64,000 bases of DNA from Modestobacter lapidis (lineage in GTDB: Bacteria; Actinomycetota; Actinomycetes; Mycobacteriales; Geodermatophilaceae), in NCBI GenBank assembly GCA_019779905.1, contig JABAKE010000003.1, positions 1 to 64,000 of the forward strand. Reading direction: 5' to 3'. The notes beneath the pieces are model-generated. The model saw only the letters and a list, made by a program, of their open reading frames with translations. It searched no databases and was not told the DNA's origin. Numbering within the stretch: the stretch's first letter is position 1; each line of letters opens with the position of its first letter. The position numbers and the translations under genes were made by a program. Shown here in pieces: positions 47,151-56,353 of the stretch.

Positions 47151-49730
47151 ATGAACCGCGATTCCTGGCACCTGCGCGCCGGCGCGGTGATCGCGGCGTG
47201 GCTCGCCGCGCTGGTCGCCGTCGCCCTGGCCCACCCGTTCGTGCCGGCGCCGCGCTGGCTGCTGGTCCACCTCCTGGTGCTGGGTGCCGCGAGCAACGCC
47301 ATCCTGCTGTGGAGCTGGCACTTCGCCGGCGCGCTGCTGCGCCTGGAGGACGAGGCGACCCGGCGCGGACAGGCCCAGCGGATCATCCTGTTCAACGCCG
47401 GCGCGCTGGCGGTCGTCGCCGGTGTGCTCACCGCCGGCTGGGGCACGGTCGTGGCCGGTGGCGTCGCCGTCGCCGGCGCGGCGACGTGGCACGCGGTGGC
47501 CCTGCTGCGCGCGGTGCGGGCGGCGCTGCCGTCGCGGTTCGGCGTGACCATCCGGTACTACGTGGCCGCCGGTGCTCTCCTGCCGGTGGGCGTGGCGTTC
47601 GGCGTCGTGATAGCTCGCGGCACGCTCGGCGACGTCGCACACGGCCGGGTCGTCGTCGCCCACGAGGTGCTGAACCTGCTCGGCTGGATCGGGCTCACGG
47701 TGCTCGGCACGCTGGTCACGCTGTGGCCGACCATGCTGCGCACCCGGATCGCGCCCGGGGTCGAGGAGCGGGCAGCCCGCATGCTGCCGGTCCTGGTCGG
47801 GGGCCTGATCCTCGCCGCCGGCGGCGCGCTGCTGGGCAGCCGGCCGGCCGCGGCCGCCGGGGTGCTGGTCTACCTGGGCGGCCTGGTGGGCACGGCGGCC
47901 CCGCACCGGGCGGAGGTCCGTCGCAAGGTCCCCGCCGACTTCGCCACCCTGTCGGTCCTGGCCGGGATGATCTGGCTGGCCGGGTCGCTGGTCGCGCTGG
48001 CCGTGGCCGTCGGCTTCGCCGGCGACTGGGTGGCTGCCGCCGACCGGGCCGCCCGGCTGACGGCGCCGCTGCTGGCCGGCTTCGCCGCGCAGGTCCTGCT
48101 CGGGGCCCTGACCTATCTGGTGCCGATGGTGCTCGGTCGTGGTCCGGCGGCGACGCGGGCGGCCGTCGCCGTCCTGGACCGGGGCTCGCCGGCCCGGATC
48201 GTGATGGTCAACGGGGCGCTGCTGCTGGCGGTGCTGCCGGTACCCGGTGCGGTCCGGGTCCTGGCGTCGGCCGTGGTCCTCGTCGGGCTGGCCGGCTTCC
48301 TGCCCCTGGCCGGCCGGGCCGTCGTCCTCGCGCGGCGGATCCCGACCGGCCCGCCGGGTCGGCCCGGCCCGCCGCCGGCCCGCTCGGGGCAGCGCCGGGC
48401 GGGCCTGGCCGCCGCCGGCCTGGCCGTCGTGCTCGTCACCGCGGCCGCCGGGGTCGCCGTCGATCCGGCCGCCGTCGGGATACCGGGGAAGGACGCGGCC
48501 GCCGGCGTCGAGGCGACCGGCCGGACGACGATCGCGCAGGTGGAGATGCACGGCATGCGCTTCGCGCCGGCCAGCCTGTCGGTCCCGGCGGGGAACCGGC
48601 TGGTGATCGAGCTGACCAACCACGGTGACCAACCCCACGACCTGGTGCTGGAGAACGGTGCGCGCACCCCGCGGCTGGCGCCCGGCGCGAGCACGGAGCT
48701 GGATGCCGGGGTGGTCGGTGGCGACCTGGACGGGTGGTGCTCGGTCGCCGGGCACCGGCAGATGGGCATGGTGCTCGTCGTCCGTGCCACCGGCGGGGAC
48801 CAGCCGCCGGTGCGTGCCTCGCCCGGCGCGGAGGAGCGTTCCGCGGCGGACGACCTCGACCTGGAGGCTGCCCCGTCGCCGGGGTTCGTGCCCCACGACG
48901 CGGTCCTGCCGCCGGTTCCGGAGGGGACCACCCACCGGATCACGCTGGAGGTCACCGAGGAGGAGCGGGAGGTCGCCCCCGGGGTGACCCAGACCCGGTG
49001 GCTGTTCGGGGGGAGCGCGCCCGGCCCGACGTTGCACGGGAGGGTCGGGGACGTCTTCGAGATCACCCTGGTCAACTCGGGCACCATGGGGCACTCGATC
49101 GACTTCCACGCCGGGGAGCTCGCCCCCGAGGGGCCGATGCGCACGATCGGACCCCGGGAGTCGCTGACCTACCGGTTCACCGCCACGCACAGCGGGATCT
49201 GGCTGTACCACTGCTCGACCATGCCGATGTCGCTGCACGTCGCCAACGGCATGTTCGGGGCCGTGGTCATCGACCCACCCGACCTGCCTCCGGTCGACCG
49301 GGAGTACGTGCTGGTGCAGTCCGAGCTGTACCTGGGGCCCGACGCCGGAACCGCCGACGCCGACCGCGTTCGCACCGCCGGGCCGCCCGACCTGGTCGTG
49401 TTCAACGGCTACGCCGACCAGTACGACGCCGCGCCGCTGCCCGCCCGGGTCGGCGAGCGGGTCCGGATCTGGGTCCTCGACGCCGGGCCCAACCGGAGCA
49501 CCGCCTTCCACGTCGTCGGCGGGCAGTTCGACACCGTCTACCGGGAAGGCGCCTACGACCTGCGCCCGGACGGCGGGAACACCGGCGGCAGCCAGGCGCT
49601 GGGCCTGATGCCGGCCCAGGGCGGGTTCGTCGAGCTCGCCTTTCCCGAGCCCGGGTCCTATCCCTTCGTCAGCCACCTGCTGGCCGACGCCGAGCGGGGC
49701 GGCCACGGCCTGGTCCGGGTCGGCCCGTGA
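47151..49730 (+). CDS. Membrane-anchored copper nitrite reductase with N-terminal cupredoxin fusion
   Basis: 859 residues, three parts. Residues 1-440 form about ten membrane helices, similar to NnrS-like or heme-copper-related anchors. Residues about 455-550 are a type 1 copper cupredoxin (H in Q-P-H-D-L-V, then W-C-S-V-A-G-H-R-Q-M-G-M). Residues about 570-859 are a two-domain nitrite reductase: M-G-H-S-I-D-F-H-A with the active-site Asp and His, L-Y-H-C-S-T-M-P-M-S-L-H-V-A-N-G-M with C/H/M and the second type 2 His, and F-H-V-V-G-G in domain 2 as the third. It should reduce nitrite to NO outside the membrane, with the cupredoxin as electron carrier. Confidence 0.87.
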   Translation: MNRDSWHLRAGAVIAAWLAALVAVALAHPFVPAPRWLLVHLLVLGAASNAILLWSWHFAGALLRLEDEATRRGQAQRIILFNAGALAVVAGVLTAGWGTVVAGGVAVAGAATWHAVALLRAVRAALPSRFGVTIRYYVAAGALLPVGVAFGVVIARGTLGDVAHGRVVVAHEVLNLLGWIGLTVLGTLVTLWPTMLRTRIAPGVEERAARMLPVLVGGLILAAGGALLGSRPAAAAGVLVYLGGLVGTAAPHRAEVRRKVPADFATLSVLAGMIWLAGSLVALAVAVGFAGDWVAAADRAARLTAPLLAGFAAQVLLGALTYLVPMVLGRGPAATRAAVAVLDRGSPARIVMVNGALLLAVLPVPGAVRVLASAVVLVGLAGFLPLAGRAVVLARRIPTGPPGRPGPPPARSGQRRAGLAAAGLAVVLVTAAAGVAVDPAAVGIPGKDAAAGVEATGRTTIAQVEMHGMRFAPASLSVPAGNRLVIELTNHGDQPHDLVLENGARTPRLAPGASTELDAGVVGGDLDGWCSVAGHRQMGMVLVVRATGGDQPPVRASPGAEERSAADDLDLEAAPSPGFVPHDAVLPPVPEGTTHRITLEVTEEEREVAPGVTQTRWLFGGSAPGPTLHGRVGDVFEITLVNSGTMGHSIDFHAGELAPEGPMRTIGPRESLTYRFTATHSGIWLYHCSTMPMSLHVANGMFGAVVIDPPDLPPVDREYVLVQSELYLGPDAGTADADRVRTAGPPDLVVFNGYADQYDAAPLPARVGERVRIWVLDAGPNRSTAFHVVGGQFDTVYREGAYDLRPDGGNTGGSQALGLMPAQGGFVELAFPEPGSYPFVSHLLADAERGGHGLVRVGP

Positions 49731-49745
49731 GGCCCGGCCCGCGGG

Positions 49746-50681
49746 TCAGCTGACGTAGCGGCGGGCGGTGGAGCTGCGCTGCGCCTGCTCGAGGGCGGCG
49801 AACCGGGCCTCGGCGTGCGGCGGGAGGACGCGCCGCTCGCGCAGCACCCAGGGCAGACCGCGGACCGCCTGCAGCAGACCGCGGGCGGTCACCCGGTCGC
49901 GCGGCACCGTGCGCAGCAGGTGCAGGGTGCGGCGCAGCGCCGGGCGGAACGGCCGGCGCAGCCACGTCGTCCAGAGGGTGTTCCGGATGCCGTCGGCCCG
50001 CCGGCGGTGCGGGTCGCGGGCGGTGCTGGCCTGGTGGTGCACGGTCAGCTGCGGGAGGTAGCACAGCTCCCAGCCGCGGGCGGCCAGGTCGCCGGCCATC
50101 AGCTCCTCCTCACCGCCCAGCCACAGCCGCTCGGAGAACCCGCCGGCCTCGGTGAACGCCTCCCGGCGCAGCACGCTGGCGCCGGCCAGGAAGCTGCCCA
50201 GCGCCGGGCCGGGCAGCCAGCCGGCGCCGACGACGGGGGAGTCGCGCAGCTCGGCGACGATCGGATCCTCGGTGCCCCCGGGCTCGACCAGGATCCGGGC
50301 GGTGGCCACGGCCAGCCGCGGATGGGCGTCGAACACGTCGGCGGCCGTCCGCAACGAGCCCGGCTCCCACCAGGTGTCGTCGTCGCAGAACGCCACGTAC
50401 GGGGTGTCGAGCCGGGCGACGCCGACATTGCGTCCGACCGCCCCCAGGTTCTCCGGGCTGGCGATCAGCTCGACCCAGGGATGCCGGGTGCGGACGGCGT
50501 CGGCGGTGCCGTCGGTGGAGCCGTTGTCGACCACGACGACGCGCGGCTGCTCGGGGAGCGACCGCAGCCGGGACAGCGCGAGCAGGAGCTCGTCCCGTCG
50601 CTGGTGGGTGATGACGACGACGGCGACCCGCGGGTCGGGGCCGACGCCGACCGGAACCGGTTCGGCCAGCTCGCCCGTCAC
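49746..50681 (-). CDS. GT2 glycosyltransferase (last gene of operon)
   Basis: 311 residues. GT-A fold: V-A-V-V-V-I-T-H-Q-R-R at the start, V-V-V-D-N-G-S-T-D-G-T, and the metal motif F-C-D-D-D-T-W-W (residues about 107-114). G-G-E-E-E-L-M-A-G-D-L-A acts as the acceptor-side acid. The C-terminal 80 residues are basic. Sugar and acceptor unknown. GTG overlaps the stop of the preceding GT2. Confidence 0.88.
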   Translation of the reverse strand: MTGELAEPVPVGVGPDPRVAVVVITHQRRDELLLALSRLRSLPEQPRVVVVDNGSTDGTADAVRTRHPWVELIASPENLGAVGRNVGVARLDTPYVAFCDDDTWWEPGSLRTAADVFDAHPRLAVATARILVEPGGTEDPIVAELRDSPVVGAGWLPGPALGSFLAGASVLRREAFTEAGGFSERLWLGGEEELMAGDLAARGWELCYLPQLTVHHQASTARDPHRRRADGIRNTLWTTWLRRPFRPALRRTLHLLRTVPRDRVTARGLLQAVRGLPWVLRERRVLPPHAEARFAALEQAQRSSTARRYVS

Positions 50682-51556
50682 CGGGCCTCCCCGCCGGCCC
50701 CCGAGGCCAGCTCCCGGACCCCGCGCATCACCTCGGCCGGCAGCACCCGCCGCCGGCGCAGCGCGGCGGGCACCCGGGGGAGGGCGCCGGCCAGCCCCCG
50801 CAGACCGGGCCGACCGGCCCGCAGCACCCGCAGCAGCTGGCCGGCGACGTCCGGTGCCGGGTAACGCAGTACGGCGGTGAGCAGCCGGCTGCGCCAGATG
50901 CCGGCCTGGCGGTCGGCCGCGGCCTCCCGGCGCGGGGAGGGGTGGTGGTGCACGGTGACCTCGTCGACGTAGGCCAGCCCCCAGCCGGCCGCGGCCAGAT
51001 CGAGGGCCACCCGCTCCTCCTCGCCGGGGAAGCGGACCACCGGGTCGAAGCCGCCCACGGCGGTGAAGGCCTCGGTGCGCACGAGCGCCGCGCACGCGAC
51101 GAACCCCAGCAGCGCGGGGCCGGGCAGGTCGGGTCCGGTGCGCAGCGGGCTCGCGGCCATCTCGGTGCACACCGGGTCGAGCCTCTCCTCCGGGCCGACC
51201 AGGATGCGGGCGGAGAGCAGCCCGAGCCGGGGGTGGGCCCGCATGATCTCCACTGCCCGGGCGAGATCGCCGGGAGCCCACCACGAGTCGTCGTCGGTGA
51301 AGGCGACGAACGGGGTGTTGGCCCGGGCGGCGCCCAGCGTGCGGGCGAGCGCACCGGCGTTGCGCTCGAGGGCGAGCACGGTGACCTCGGGGTGGGCGGC
51401 CCGGACGGCGGCCACGGTGCCGTCGGTGGAGGCGTTGTCGACCAGGACCACCGGTGCCTCGTGGCGGGGGAGGCTGGCGAGCAGATCGGCGCGGCGGTTG
51501 CGGCTGGCCACCACGCAGGTCACCGCGGATCGCGGGGCGTCGAGGTCGTTGATCAC
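50678..51556 (-). CDS. GT2 glycosyltransferase
   Basis: 292 residues, paralogous to the gene downstream (similar order of motifs and similar R-R-R-V-L-P ending). V-V-L-V-D-N-A-S-T-D-G-T and F-T-D-D-D-S-W-W-A-P are the nucleotide-sugar sites, and F-P-G-E-E-E-R-V-A-L-D-L is the catalytic-acid region. GTG at 51556 follows AGGAAG. The gene starts 29 bases after the alpha/alpha-barrel gene. Confidence 0.88.
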   Translation of the reverse strand: MINDLDAPRSAVTCVVASRNRRADLLASLPRHEAPVVLVDNASTDGTVAAVRAAHPEVTVLALERNAGALARTLGAARANTPFVAFTDDDSWWAPGDLARAVEIMRAHPRLGLLSARILVGPEERLDPVCTEMAASPLRTGPDLPGPALLGFVACAALVRTEAFTAVGGFDPVVRFPGEEERVALDLAAAGWGLAYVDEVTVHHHPSPRREAAADRQAGIWRSRLLTAVLRYPAPDVAGQLLRVLRAGRPGLRGLAGALPRVPAALRRRRVLPAEVMRGVRELASGAGGEAR

Positions 51557-51585
51557 GGAGGCTTCCTGCCCGGTGGAGGTCGGGC

Positions 51586-52683
51586 TCAACCGGCCCGGGC
51601 GCCGCGGCCTGCGCCGTCCGACCCGGCGCGGGAAGGGCCCGGCGCACCGGCCGGGACGACGGCCTGCAGGGCGCCCGGGTCGGCGAACAGCCCGGCGGCC
51701 GGGCCGGTGCCGGCGATGGCGTCGACGGCCAGCACGACGGCCGCCGCCGTCCAGGTGGTGCGTTCCACCGGCCACCGGGCGTCGTCGGCGTACACCAGCC
51801 CGGTCCAGTAGGACCCGTCGTCCGCCCGCAGGTGCTGCATGGCCGCCAGTTGCTCGATCGCGTCGTCCCGCCGGCCCACGGCGGCGAGGGCCAGGGCCAG
51901 CTCGCACGTCTCCGCGCCGGTGACCCACGGCCGGTCGGCCACGCAGCGCACGCCCAGGCCCGGGACGACGAAGGTGTCCCAGCCGGCCGCGAGCCGGTCC
52001 TCGGCGGCCGCGCCGCGCACCGCGCCGGTCAGCACCGGGTAGTACCAGTCCATCGAATAGCGGGACCGGTCGGCGAAAGCGCCGGGGCGGGTGCGCAGGG
52101 CGGTCTGCAGGTGCTCGGTGGCCAGCTCCCAGTCGGGTTGCGGGTCGTCGCACAGCGCGGCCAGGGCGGTGCCGCACCGCAGCGCCTGGAAGAGGCTCGC
52201 GTTGCCGGTGAGCAGCGCCGTCCCGTCGGGTGCGCCGTCGGGGCGCAGCGCCCAGGAGATCGCGCCGGAGGGCAGCTGCATGCCGGTCACCAGGTCCAGC
52301 GCACGGCGGACCGCCGGCCACAGCCGGACGACGGCCGTCTCGTCGCCGGTGCTCAGCCAGTGGTGCCACACCCCGACGGCGAGGTACCCGGCGTGGTTGC
52401 TCTCCGCGGCCGGCGCGCTGACCCGGCCGTCGCGGTACTCCGCCGCCCAGGACCCGTCGGGCCGCTGGTGCTCGGCCAGCCAGTCGTAGGCCGCCGCGGC
52501 CCGGGCGTGCGCACCGCCCACGTCGAGCGCCATGGCCGCCTCCACCGAGTCCCAGGCATCCAGCTGGGCGGTGCGCGACCACGGCAGCGCCCCGTCGGGG
52601 AGCTGCTCGGCGGCGATCGCCGCAACGGTGTCCTGCAGCTGCGCTGCGCTCAGCACCCCCGGCAGGCCGGGCAGGTCAGCCAC
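51586..52683 (-). CDS. Alpha/alpha-barrel (prenyltransferase/squalene-cyclase-like) protein
   Basis: 365 residues. Repeating helix pairs with P-D-G-S-W, P-D-G-A-L-P-W, P-S-G-A-I-S-W and D-G-S-Y-W-T-G are the QW-like turns of (alpha/alpha)6 barrels found in terpene cyclases, prenyltransferases and some glycosidases. No terpene D-x-D-D is seen, so glycan binding or hydrolysis is at least as likely. GTG overlaps the methyltransferase stop by 8 bases. Genes like this sit with GT and methyltransferase genes in many actinobacteria. Confidence 0.72.
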   Translation of the reverse strand: MADLPGLPGVLSAAQLQDTVAAIAAEQLPDGALPWSRTAQLDAWDSVEAAMALDVGGAHARAAAAYDWLAEHQRPDGSWAAEYRDGRVSAPAAESNHAGYLAVGVWHHWLSTGDETAVVRLWPAVRRALDLVTGMQLPSGAISWALRPDGAPDGTALLTGNASLFQALRCGTALAALCDDPQPDWELATEHLQTALRTRPGAFADRSRYSMDWYYPVLTGAVRGAAAEDRLAAGWDTFVVPGLGVRCVADRPWVTGAETCELALALAAVGRRDDAIEQLAAMQHLRADDGSYWTGLVYADDARWPVERTTWTAAAVVLAVDAIAGTGPAAGLFADPGALQAVVPAGAPGPSRAGSDGAGRGARAG

Positions 52684-53410
52684 CCGCCGGGCCGGCGGTC
52701 GCGCGCGGCTTGTCGGCGTAGACCACGAAGCTCTTGCCCAGCACCGGGTCGAGGAGCCGCTCGGCGGTGCGGGTCGGCCACGGGCGCCGGACGAGATCCC
52801 AGACCAGCAGCCGGTGGTAGGCCCGGGTCAGTGCGGTGTCCCGGTCGACCCCCACCGCGCACTTGAGCCACCAGTAGGGCGCGTGCAGGGCGTGCGCGTG
52901 GTGGGTGTCGGTGGGCCGCAGCCCGGCCGCGACGAGCCGCTCCCAGAGCTGGTCGCCGCGGTAGATGCGCAGGTGGCCGCCGTCGTTGGCGTGGTAGGCG
53001 TCCGACAGCGCCCAGCAGATCCGCTCCGGCCCGTACCGGGGCACGGTCACCGCGACCCGGCCGCCGGGCCGGAGGACCCGGGCGATCTCGGCGATCGCCG
53101 TCCGGTCGTCGGCGATGTGCTCGAGCACCTCGGAGGCGATCACCCGGTCGATGCTGGCGTCGGGCACCGGCAGCGCCCGCAGATCGGCGCGGGCCACCCC
53201 GGCCGAGGCCCCGGCCGGTGCCTCGCCGGCGGCGGTGATCGCCCGCTGCCAGGTGAGCGTGGTGGACACCTCGATGGGCCCCCGGTCGACGGCCAGCACG
53301 GTGGCGCCCCGCCGCTGGGCCTCGAAGGCGTGCCGGCCCTCGCCGCAGCCCAGGTCCAGCACCCGCATGCCCGGCCGGACGTCGAGCAGGTCGTAGTCGA
53401 CGGTCAGCAC
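52676..53410 (-). CDS. Class I SAM-dependent methyltransferase
   Basis: 244 residues. V-L-D-L-G-C-G-E-G-R-H-A-F-E (residues about 17-30) is motif I; V-D-R-G-P, F/D-R-V-I-A-S-E-V-L-E-H-I and L-R-P-G-G-R-V-A-V-T-V-P are motifs II-IV. The W-W-L-K-C near the end is common in lipid or sugar methyltransferases (UbiE/GT-associated). Start overlaps the GT4 stop by 7 bases. Confidence 0.86.
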   Translation of the reverse strand: MLTVDYDLLDVRPGMRVLDLGCGEGRHAFEAQRRGATVLAVDRGPIEVSTTLTWQRAITAAGEAPAGASAGVARADLRALPVPDASIDRVIASEVLEHIADDRTAIAEIARVLRPGGRVAVTVPRYGPERICWALSDAYHANDGGHLRIYRGDQLWERLVAAGLRPTDTHHAHALHAPYWWLKCAVGVDRDTALTRAYHRLLVWDLVRRPWPTRTAERLLDPVLGKSFVVYADKPRATAGPAGG

Positions 53411-54657
53411 GGGGACGCCGCCCGGTCGAGCACCTCGGCGTACCACTCCGCGGTGCGCTCGGCGGTGTGCCGCCAGGTGTAGTTCGCCAGCACCCGGGCG
53501 CGGCCGGCCCGCCCGAGCTGCTCCTGCAGCGACGGGTGGTCGAGCACCAGCTGCAGGGCGCCGGCGAGCTGGCCGACGTCCCCCGCCCGGACCTGGACGG
53601 CGGCGTGCGAGCCCACCACCTCCGGCAGCGCACCGGCGTCGGTGGTCACCAGCGGGGTGGCGCAGGCCATCGCCTCGACGGCGGGCAGCGAGAAGCCCTC
53701 GTACAGCGACGGGATCGCGACGACGGTCGCGGTCTGCAGCAGTGCGACCAGTTCCGCCTGCGGCACCGGGCCGGTGAACCGGACGGTTCCGGCCAGCCCC
53801 AGGCGGTCCAGTGCGGTGGCCGCCGGGCCGCCGGGCCGGGCGGTGCCCACCACGGTCAGCCGCACGTCCCGTTCGGTGCGGAGCTTGGCGACGGCCTCGA
53901 GCAGGTGCACCAGGCCCTTGAGCGGGACGTCGGCGCTGGTGGTGACCACGATGCTGGCCGGTTCCCGGCCCGCCCGCTCCTCCGGTGGCCGGAAGGCCTC
54001 CGGGTCGATGCCGACCGGGATGACCTCCACCCGGTCGGCCGGCACCCCCATGTGCTCGGCGATGTCCCGCCGGGAGCTCTCCGAGACGGTGGTGAGCCCG
54101 TCCAGGCGGGGCGCGACCCGGGACTGCATGGCGGTGAAGGCGTACCAGCGGCGCAGGGTCAGCCGGCGGCGCAGCCGCGCGGCGGCGGCCAGCTCCAGGT
54201 CGCGGTCGATGGCCACCGGGTGGTGCACCGTGGCCACGGTGGGGAACCCCTGCCGGCGCAGTTGCAGGAGCCCGTACCCGAGGGACTGGTTGTCGTGCAC
54301 GAGGTCGAACTCGTCCCGGCGCCGGCCGAGCAGCCGGGCGGCGCGCAGGCTGAAGGTCAGCGGCTCGGGGAACCCGGCGGTGCACATGGTCGCCCACTCG
54401 GCGACGTCCAGCAGGTCGCGGAACTCGTGCGGCCGCGGCATCCGGAAGGGGTCGGGGTCGCGGTAGAGGTCCAGGCTGGGCACCTCGGTCAGCGGTACGC
54501 CGGGGTCGAGCTCGGGGTAGGGCTGGCCGCTGAGCACCTCCACCCGGTGGCCGAGCTCGCGGAGCTCCCGGGACAGCGCACGGACGTAGACGCCCTGGCC
54601 GCCGCTGTGCGGCTTGCTCCGGTAGGACAGCAGTGCGACCCGCAACGACCGTCCCAT
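53404..54657 (-). CDS. GT4 glycosyltransferase (first gene of operon)
   Basis: 417 residues, GT-B fold. H-S-G-G-Q-G-V-Y-V-R-A-L at the start is the donor/acceptor Gly loop, V-I-P-V-G-I-D follows the interdomain region, and the GT4 E-x7-E motif is P-S-L-Y-E-G-F-S-L-P-A-V-E-A-M-A-C (residues about 329-345). It is the first of five overlapping or closely spaced minus-strand genes (GT4, methyltransferase, barrel protein, two GT2) that probably assemble one glycoconjugate; no transporter is included. Confidence 0.9.
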   Translation of the reverse strand: MGRSLRVALLSYRSKPHSGGQGVYVRALSRELRELGHRVEVLSGQPYPELDPGVPLTEVPSLDLYRDPDPFRMPRPHEFRDLLDVAEWATMCTAGFPEPLTFSLRAARLLGRRRDEFDLVHDNQSLGYGLLQLRRQGFPTVATVHHPVAIDRDLELAAAARLRRRLTLRRWYAFTAMQSRVAPRLDGLTTVSESSRRDIAEHMGVPADRVEVIPVGIDPEAFRPPEERAGREPASIVVTTSADVPLKGLVHLLEAVAKLRTERDVRLTVVGTARPGGPAATALDRLGLAGTVRFTGPVPQAELVALLQTATVVAIPSLYEGFSLPAVEAMACATPLVTTDAGALPEVVGSHAAVQVRAGDVGQLAGALQLVLDHPSLQEQLGRAGRARVLANYTWRHTAERTAEWYAEVLDRAASPC

Positions 54658-54758
54658 GCGCCGGACTCTAACGGCGGCGCTCCGCGGGGCCGGCCGGAGA
54701 CCGGAGGCGCTGGCGCACCCCCTGCCGGCGCCCGCCGCGGGCCTGGCAGGGTGCGGGC

Positions 54759-55052
54759 ATGCTGCGACACGTCGTGCTCTTCACCTGGACCGAGGACACC
54801 ACCGCCGAGCGCCGGGCCGAGATCGTCGCCGCCCTCCGGCGGCTGCCCGAGCAGGTCGGTGGGATGACCGCCTTCGCCGTCGGCGACGACGCCGGCCTGG
54901 TCGAGGGCAACGCGCACACCGCGCTGGTCGCCGACTTCCCCGACGCGGAGGCGTTCGGCCGGTACCGCGCCGACCCGCAGCACCTCGCGGTGATCGCCGA
55001 GTACGTCACCCCCTCGCTGGCGGGCCGGTCGGCCGCGCAGTACGAGGCCTGA
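54759..55052 (+). CDS. Dabb-family (stress-responsive alpha/beta-barrel) protein
   Basis: 97 residues. M-L-R-H-V-V-L-F-T-W at the start and H-T-A-L-V-A-D-F-P-D-A-E-A-F-G-R-Y, P-Q-H are the dimeric alpha-beta barrel (Dabb) pattern. Reaction unknown. Monocistronic between the divergent glycosylation operon and a DUF4192 gene. Confidence 0.87.
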   Translation: MLRHVVLFTWTEDTTAERRAEIVAALRRLPEQVGGMTAFAVGDDAGLVEGNAHTALVADFPDAEAFGRYRADPQHLAVIAEYVTPSLAGRSAAQYEA

Positions 55053-55190
55053 GCCCGGCTTCCCGCGCCGGCCAGCACCGGCCAGCACGGTCAGGGCCGG
55101 CGGCGCCCTCCACCGTCCACAGGCGGGCGGTCGGTCAACAACCGCACCGGACGGGCTCCGCACCTGCACCGGCGACACCAGGGTCGCGGC

Positions 55191-56330
55191 ATGCCCGTTC
55201 CCCCTTCGCCCGCCCCCGTCCGTCTCGGCGCGCTCGGCGACCTGGTCGCCGCGCTGCCGCACCTGATCGGCTTCCGCCCGGAGGAGTCGCTGCTGGCGGT
55301 GAGCCTGCGCGGCCGCGACCGGAGCAGGGTGGGCCTCACCGCCCGGGTCGACCTTCCGCCGGCCGGGGCCGAGGACACGGTGCTCGGCATGTTCGTGCGG
55401 TCGGTGCTCACCGACCACCCCCGCCAGGTGGTGCTCGCGGTCGTCTCCGAGCACGCCGACCGGCTCGCTCGCCCGGTGCGCGCCCGGCTGCCCGACGGGG
55501 CGCCGGTGGCCGAGCTGCCGCACCGCGACCTGGTGGCCGGCGCCGTCCGGCGGTTCGGCGAGGCCGGGGTGCCGGTGCGCGACGTCGTCCTGGTGCGCCG
55601 GGGGCGGTGGTGGTCCTACGACTGCACCGAGGGCTGCTGCGCACCGGGCGCCGGAACGGCCGTGCCGGGGGGCACCAGTGCCCTCGCCGTCGCGTCCGCG
55701 CTCACCGGCCAGGTGGTCGAGGACGGCCGGGACGCGCTGGCCCGCCGGATCTCCCCGGTCGGCTTCCTGGCCGCGGCCGGCATGGCACAGGCCTGCGCTG
55801 ACGTCGGCCGCGAGGTCGCCGACCGGACCGGCGTGCTGGGCCCGGACGTCGTCGCGGAGGAGTCCTGGGCCGCCATCCGGGCCGCCGTCGACCGGGTGTC
55901 ACCAGGATCCGTCGGCACGCTCCCCGACCGTGACGTCGCCCGCGTCGCCTGGGGCCTGCGCGACCTCGAGGTCCGCGATCTGGCGATGGGGCTCGCGCTG
56001 GGTGCCTCGGCGGCGGGTGCGGAGGTGCTCTGGACCGAGGTGACCCGCCGCGTCCCGCCGCCGCTGGACGCGGCACCGGCGACGCTGCTGGCGGTCACCG
56101 CCTGGGTCCGCGGCGACGGCGCGATGGCCAACGTCGCCCTGGACCGGGCGCTGGACAGCGAGCCGGGGTACTCCCTCGCCCTGCTGCTGCGCAGCGCGCT
56201 GGATGCCTGCTTCCGGCCGGCCGAGGTGCGCCGGCTGATCCGCAGCTGCCTCAGCGACCTCCCCGACCGGGACGACCCGGTCGGCGTGGGCGACCTGTTC
56301 GGGGCCGGCGGCCGGGACGCGCCCGGGTGA
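55191..56330 (+). CDS. DUF4192 family protein
   Basis: 379 residues of a conserved actinobacterial family. L-G-D-L-V-A-A-L-P-H-L-I-G-F-R-P-E-E-S-L at the start is diagnostic; R-G-R-W-W-S-Y-D-C near residue 140 and L-L-A-V-T-A-W in the C-terminal half support it. Function unknown. Convergent with the S9 peptidase gene (24-base gap). Confidence 0.85.
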   Translation: MPVPPSPAPVRLGALGDLVAALPHLIGFRPEESLLAVSLRGRDRSRVGLTARVDLPPAGAEDTVLGMFVRSVLTDHPRQVVLAVVSEHADRLARPVRARLPDGAPVAELPHRDLVAGAVRRFGEAGVPVRDVVLVRRGRWWSYDCTEGCCAPGAGTAVPGGTSALAVASALTGQVVEDGRDALARRISPVGFLAAAGMAQACADVGREVADRTGVLGPDVVAEESWAAIRAAVDRVSPGSVGTLPDRDVARVAWGLRDLEVRDLAMGLALGASAAGAEVLWTEVTRRVPPPLDAAPATLLAVTAWVRGDGAMANVALDRALDSEPGYSLALLLRSALDACFRPAEVRRLIRSCLSDLPDRDDPVGVGDLFGAGGRDAPG

Positions 56331-56353
56331 CCGGCCCGGTGGGCGGCGGACGC

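Noticed and set aside
46953-49706. Long minus-strand open frame opposite the nitrite reductase fusion
   Set aside because: Composition is that of an antisense shadow; the plus strand has copper-ligand motifs and good codon bias.
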